Below are positions 3,946 through 6,281 of a stretch of DNA of 6,281 bases, piece by piece. Origin of the DNA: Pseudomonadota bacterium. GTDB lineage: Bacteria > Pseudomonadota > Gammaproteobacteria > Burkholderiales > Burkholderiaceae_C. The translations under genes and the position numbers were made by a program. The stretch spans positions 1-6,281 of the forward strand of contig JAFAGF010000133.1 in the NCBI GenBank assembly GCA_023422975.1, read 5' to 3'. The notes below the pieces were generated by a model. That model worked only from the letters and a program-made list of their open reading frames with translations. It had not been told where the DNA came from and ran no database searches. How positions within the stretch are numbered: the stretch's first letter is position 1; each line of letters opens with the position of its first letter.

Positions 3946-6281
3946 TCAAATTTCAAAGGTATTGTCCGCATGGATTTGCTGCTGGCGTTGCCGCTCACCT
4001 ACCAGCAACTGGGTGAACTCTGCTGCAGGCAAGGGCTTGCTGCAAAAATAGCCTTGGTAGAAGTTACAGCCGTGTTGGCGCAAAAACTCCAGCTGCGCAG
4101 CGGTTTCCACGCCTTCCGCCAACACATCCATCCCCATGCTCTGGCCCATGGCAATCACGGCATGGCTGATGGCCATATCGTCCGGGCTGTTCGGAATATC
4201 GCGAATAAAACTCTGGTCAATTTTGAGTAAGTCGATCGGAAAGCGCTTGAGGTGCGCCAGCGACGAATAACCGGTGCCAAAGTCGTCCACCGCCAGTCGC
4301 AAACCCAGACTCTTGAGATTGCGCAGCACCGTCAACGCTTCATCGGGGCGTTCGGCCAATGCGCTTTCAGTGATCTCCAGTTCCAGGCACACCGCAGGAA
4401 AACCCGAGCCCTCCAGCGCCTTGCGGGTGCAGCCCACAATGTCGGTCAGCAGGAACTGGTGCAGCGACACATTCACCGCCATCGAAATCGCTGGCAAGCC
4501 TTGCGCACTCCACGCCTGGGCCTGGCGGCAAGCCTCTGCCAGTGCCCATTCCCCCAAGGGCCCAATCAGGCCTGATGTCTCTGCCACAGGGATGAAGCGC
4601 GCGGGGGAAATCATGCCCTCTACCGGGTCAAACCACCGCATCAGCGCCTCGCAGCCCACAATATTTCCCGTCGCAATCTCAATTTGCGGCTGGTAGAACA
4701 TCTGCAAATGCCCCTGGGCCAAGGCATTGCGCAAACGGGACTCCAGCGCGATGCGTTCGCGCGCAGCCTGCGTCATGTCTTCATTGAAGAAGCACCACAA
4801 ATTACTGCCACCCTTGCCTTGCTTGGCGCCATACACCGCCGCATGGGCGCCTTGCACCAGCAGCGCAGCCGTCTGCGCGTGCTGCGGGTAACAGCAAATA
4901 CCGGCACTCACACTCACCACGACCGCAAAGCCATCGGGTGACTTCCACGGCTGTGCAGCCGCATGAATCAGACGCTCTGCAATATCGGAGGCATCTTCAC
5001 AGGCCACCAACTGGCGGGCCAGTACCACAATTTCATCGCCCGTCATCCGTGCAATCAAATCGCCCGGACGCAAGGCCGATTGCACTTGGCGGGCAATGTG
5101 ACGCAGCACCTCATCCCCCACCGCATGGCCATAGCTGTCGTTCACGTCCTTGAAACGATCCAGGTTCAGCAAGATGACCGCCAGTTTTTCGCCGCTGGCG
5201 TGGGCATCCTCCACCGAACGCGCCAGCTCCTGGCTAAACCAGGTGCGATTGGCCAAGCCGGTCAACGCATCGCGGTGCGCCAAAAACTGCAGTTGCTCCT
5301 CACGCTGCTTCTCTTGGGAAATATCGGTGAACATGCACACGTAGTGGGTGGTTTTCCCATGCTCATCCTTGACGGCGTTGAGCGACATGCGCTCCGGAAA
5401 AATCTCACCGTTCTTGCGCTTGTTCCAGATCTCACCGCGCCAGTGTCCGGTGCGGTGCAAGCTGGCCCACATTGCGTCGTAAAAAGCTTTGTCATGCCGC
5501 CCGGACTTGAATGCCGAGGGGCGCTTGCCCAGCAATTCCTCACACTCGTAGCCCAAAAGCCGTGAAAACGCGGCATTGGTCGACAAGATGTTGCTGTGCG
5601 CATCAGTCACCACAATGCCTTCGGCCGTGTTGTCCACCACGGTCGCGGCCAGGCGCAGGCGCTCTTCCTCTTGGCGCTGCTGGGTCTTGTCCGCAATGAT
5701 CCCGGAAAAGCGCACCGGCTGACCACTGCCATCCACGTGCCGCGTACCCCGCGCCTCGTACCAGCGGTATGCGCCATCAAAACCTTGCAAACGGGCCGTC
5801 ACAGCAAAAGGCTTGCCTGTCATCAGCGCCATACGCACTTCATCTTGCACCATCGCACTGTCTTCAGGGTGCAGGCGGGCGCGGAAATGAAAGTCACGCC
5901 CAAAATCATCGCCCTGGTAGCGCAAGATGCTGGCCATGCCTTGCGAGAAGGTGTGGCACTTGCGCACCATGTCCCAGTCCCACATGCCGCTGCCACTGCC
6001 ATCCAGGGCCAGACGCAGTTGCTCTTCGCTCTGCGCCAGTTCTTGGCGCACCGCCACACGGCGCTGCTCGGCCTGCATGGTGCGCCACACCAGCCAGGCG
6101 GCCAGAGCGCCAGAAGCCACCACAAAGATGTAGTCCTGCGCTCGCTGCAGTGTGATGTACAGCCCCTGATCGGTGACCAGCAGCGGCATGATGAAGTCGC
6201 CCGCACCAAACCACAGCAGACCCGCCACCAGATAGAGCACCAATGCACGCAAAGGCGCCAGGCGTTGGACTGCGTCCTCTT
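3946..6281 (-). CDS. membrane PAS-PAS-GGDEF-EAL protein, likely c-di-GMP phosphodiesterase (N-terminus outside window)
   Basis: Residues are numbered from the TTG at 6252. The frame stays open to the window edge (EDAVQRLAPLRALVLYL), so the true start is probably upstream. Order: two membrane segments (about 3-25 and 40-58), a helical linker, a PAS_3-like domain (about 76-190), a second PAS domain (about 200-315), GGDEF (about 318-485) and EAL (about 500-755). EAL signatures look complete: E535-A-L, N594, E629 (ITES), D656-D657 (DDFGTG), K677 (LKID), E713/E716 (EGVE) and Q733 (QGY). This supports hydrolysis of c-di-GMP. The GGDEF motif reads TGDEI (404-408), and the first Asp of the usual DLD block, a metal ligand in PleD, is N363. 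The inhibitory-site motif RPGD (395-398) and guanine-contact residues N371 and D380 remain. Cyclase activity is therefore doubtful, and the domain may instead sense GTP or c-di-GMP. The PAS domains would supply the input signal, whose ligand is unknown. TGA at 3946-3948 ends the gene 31 bp from the shared terminator. Confidence 0.9.
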   Translation of the reverse strand, partial: EDAVQRLAPLRALVLYLVAGLLWFGAGDFIMPLLVTDQGLYITLQRAQDYIFVVASGALAAWLVWRTMQAEQRRVAVRQELAQSEEQLRLALDGSGSGMWDWDMVRKCHTFSQGMASILRYQGDDFGRDFHFRARLHPEDSAMVQDEVRMALMTGKPFAVTARLQGFDGAYRWYEARGTRHVDGSGQPVRFSGIIADKTQQRQEEERLRLAATVVDNTAEGIVVTDAHSNILSTNAAFSRLLGYECEELLGKRPSAFKSGRHDKAFYDAMWASLHRTGHWRGEIWNKRKNGEIFPERMSLNAVKDEHGKTTHYVCMFTDISQEKQREEQLQFLAHRDALTGLANRTWFSQELARSVEDAHASGEKLAVILLNLDRFKDVNDSYGHAVGDEVLRHIARQVQSALRPGDLIARMTGDEIVVLARQLVACEDASDIAERLIHAAAQPWKSPDGFAVVVSVSAGICCYPQHAQTAALLVQGAHAAVYGAKQGKGGSNLWCFFNEDMTQAARERIALESRLRNALAQGHLQMFYQPQIEIATGNIVGCEALMRWFDPVEGMISPARFIPVAETSGLIGPLGEWALAEACRQAQAWSAQGLPAISMAVNVSLHQFLLTDIVGCTRKALEGSGFPAVCLELEITESALAERPDEALTVLRNLKSLGLRLAVDDFGTGYSSLAHLKRFPIDLLKIDQSFIRDIPNSPDDMAISHAVIAMGQSMGMDVLAEGVETAAQLEFLRQHGCNFYQGYFCSKPLPAAEFTQLLVGERQRQQQIHADNTFEI

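Noticed and set aside
4963..5565. Plus-strand open frame of 200 codons opposite the GGDEF-EAL gene
   Set aside because: It is antisense to well-conserved PAS and GGDEF coding sequence, with no ribosome site or domain of its own.
1..6281. Mobile element, CRISPR array, tRNA/rRNA or defence system
   Set aside because: No transposase, integrase, direct-repeat array, terminal repeats or RNA gene signature was seen on either strand.

Overview
The window looks like chromosomal DNA from a betaproteobacterium, most likely Burkholderiales/Comamonadaceae. The evidence is moderately high GC, a DUF3567 protein (a small family I know only from betaproteobacteria), a pair of DUF3108 proteins of the Burkholderiales type, and an intergenic palindrome resembling a dispersed repeat I recall from comamonad genomes. 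No mobile element, RNA gene or CRISPR array is visible.

Layout: positions 1-681 hold the C-terminal part of a DUF3108 protein (+), cut by the window edge. Abutting it tail to tail is a minus-strand pair. The first is a four-helix cytochrome b561-type membrane protein (682-1284). The second, upstream of it, is a fumarylacetoacetate hydrolase (FAH)-fold protein (1446-2471). A 136-bp divergent intergenic region with a strong imperfect palindrome (2546-2577) separates the FAH gene from a second, exported DUF3108 protein (2608-3417, +). A short DUF3567 gene follows (3567-3863, +), then a bidirectional intrinsic terminator (3884-3915). The rest (3946-6281, -) is a membrane-anchored PAS-PAS-GGDEF-EAL protein whose N-terminus runs off the right edge.

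The genes do not form one obvious pathway. The two DUF3108 proteins are paralogues and probably act in the envelope. The cytochrome b561-like protein would carry electrons in the inner membrane. The large protein is predicted to act mainly as a c-di-GMP phosphodiesterase, because its EAL residues look intact while its GGDEF active site is degraded.

The most unusual point is the FAH-fold protein. It keeps the family framework, but nearly all the metal-binding and catalytic positions I can align are replaced, so it looks like a pseudoenzyme. I did not find a convincing new multi-gene system.
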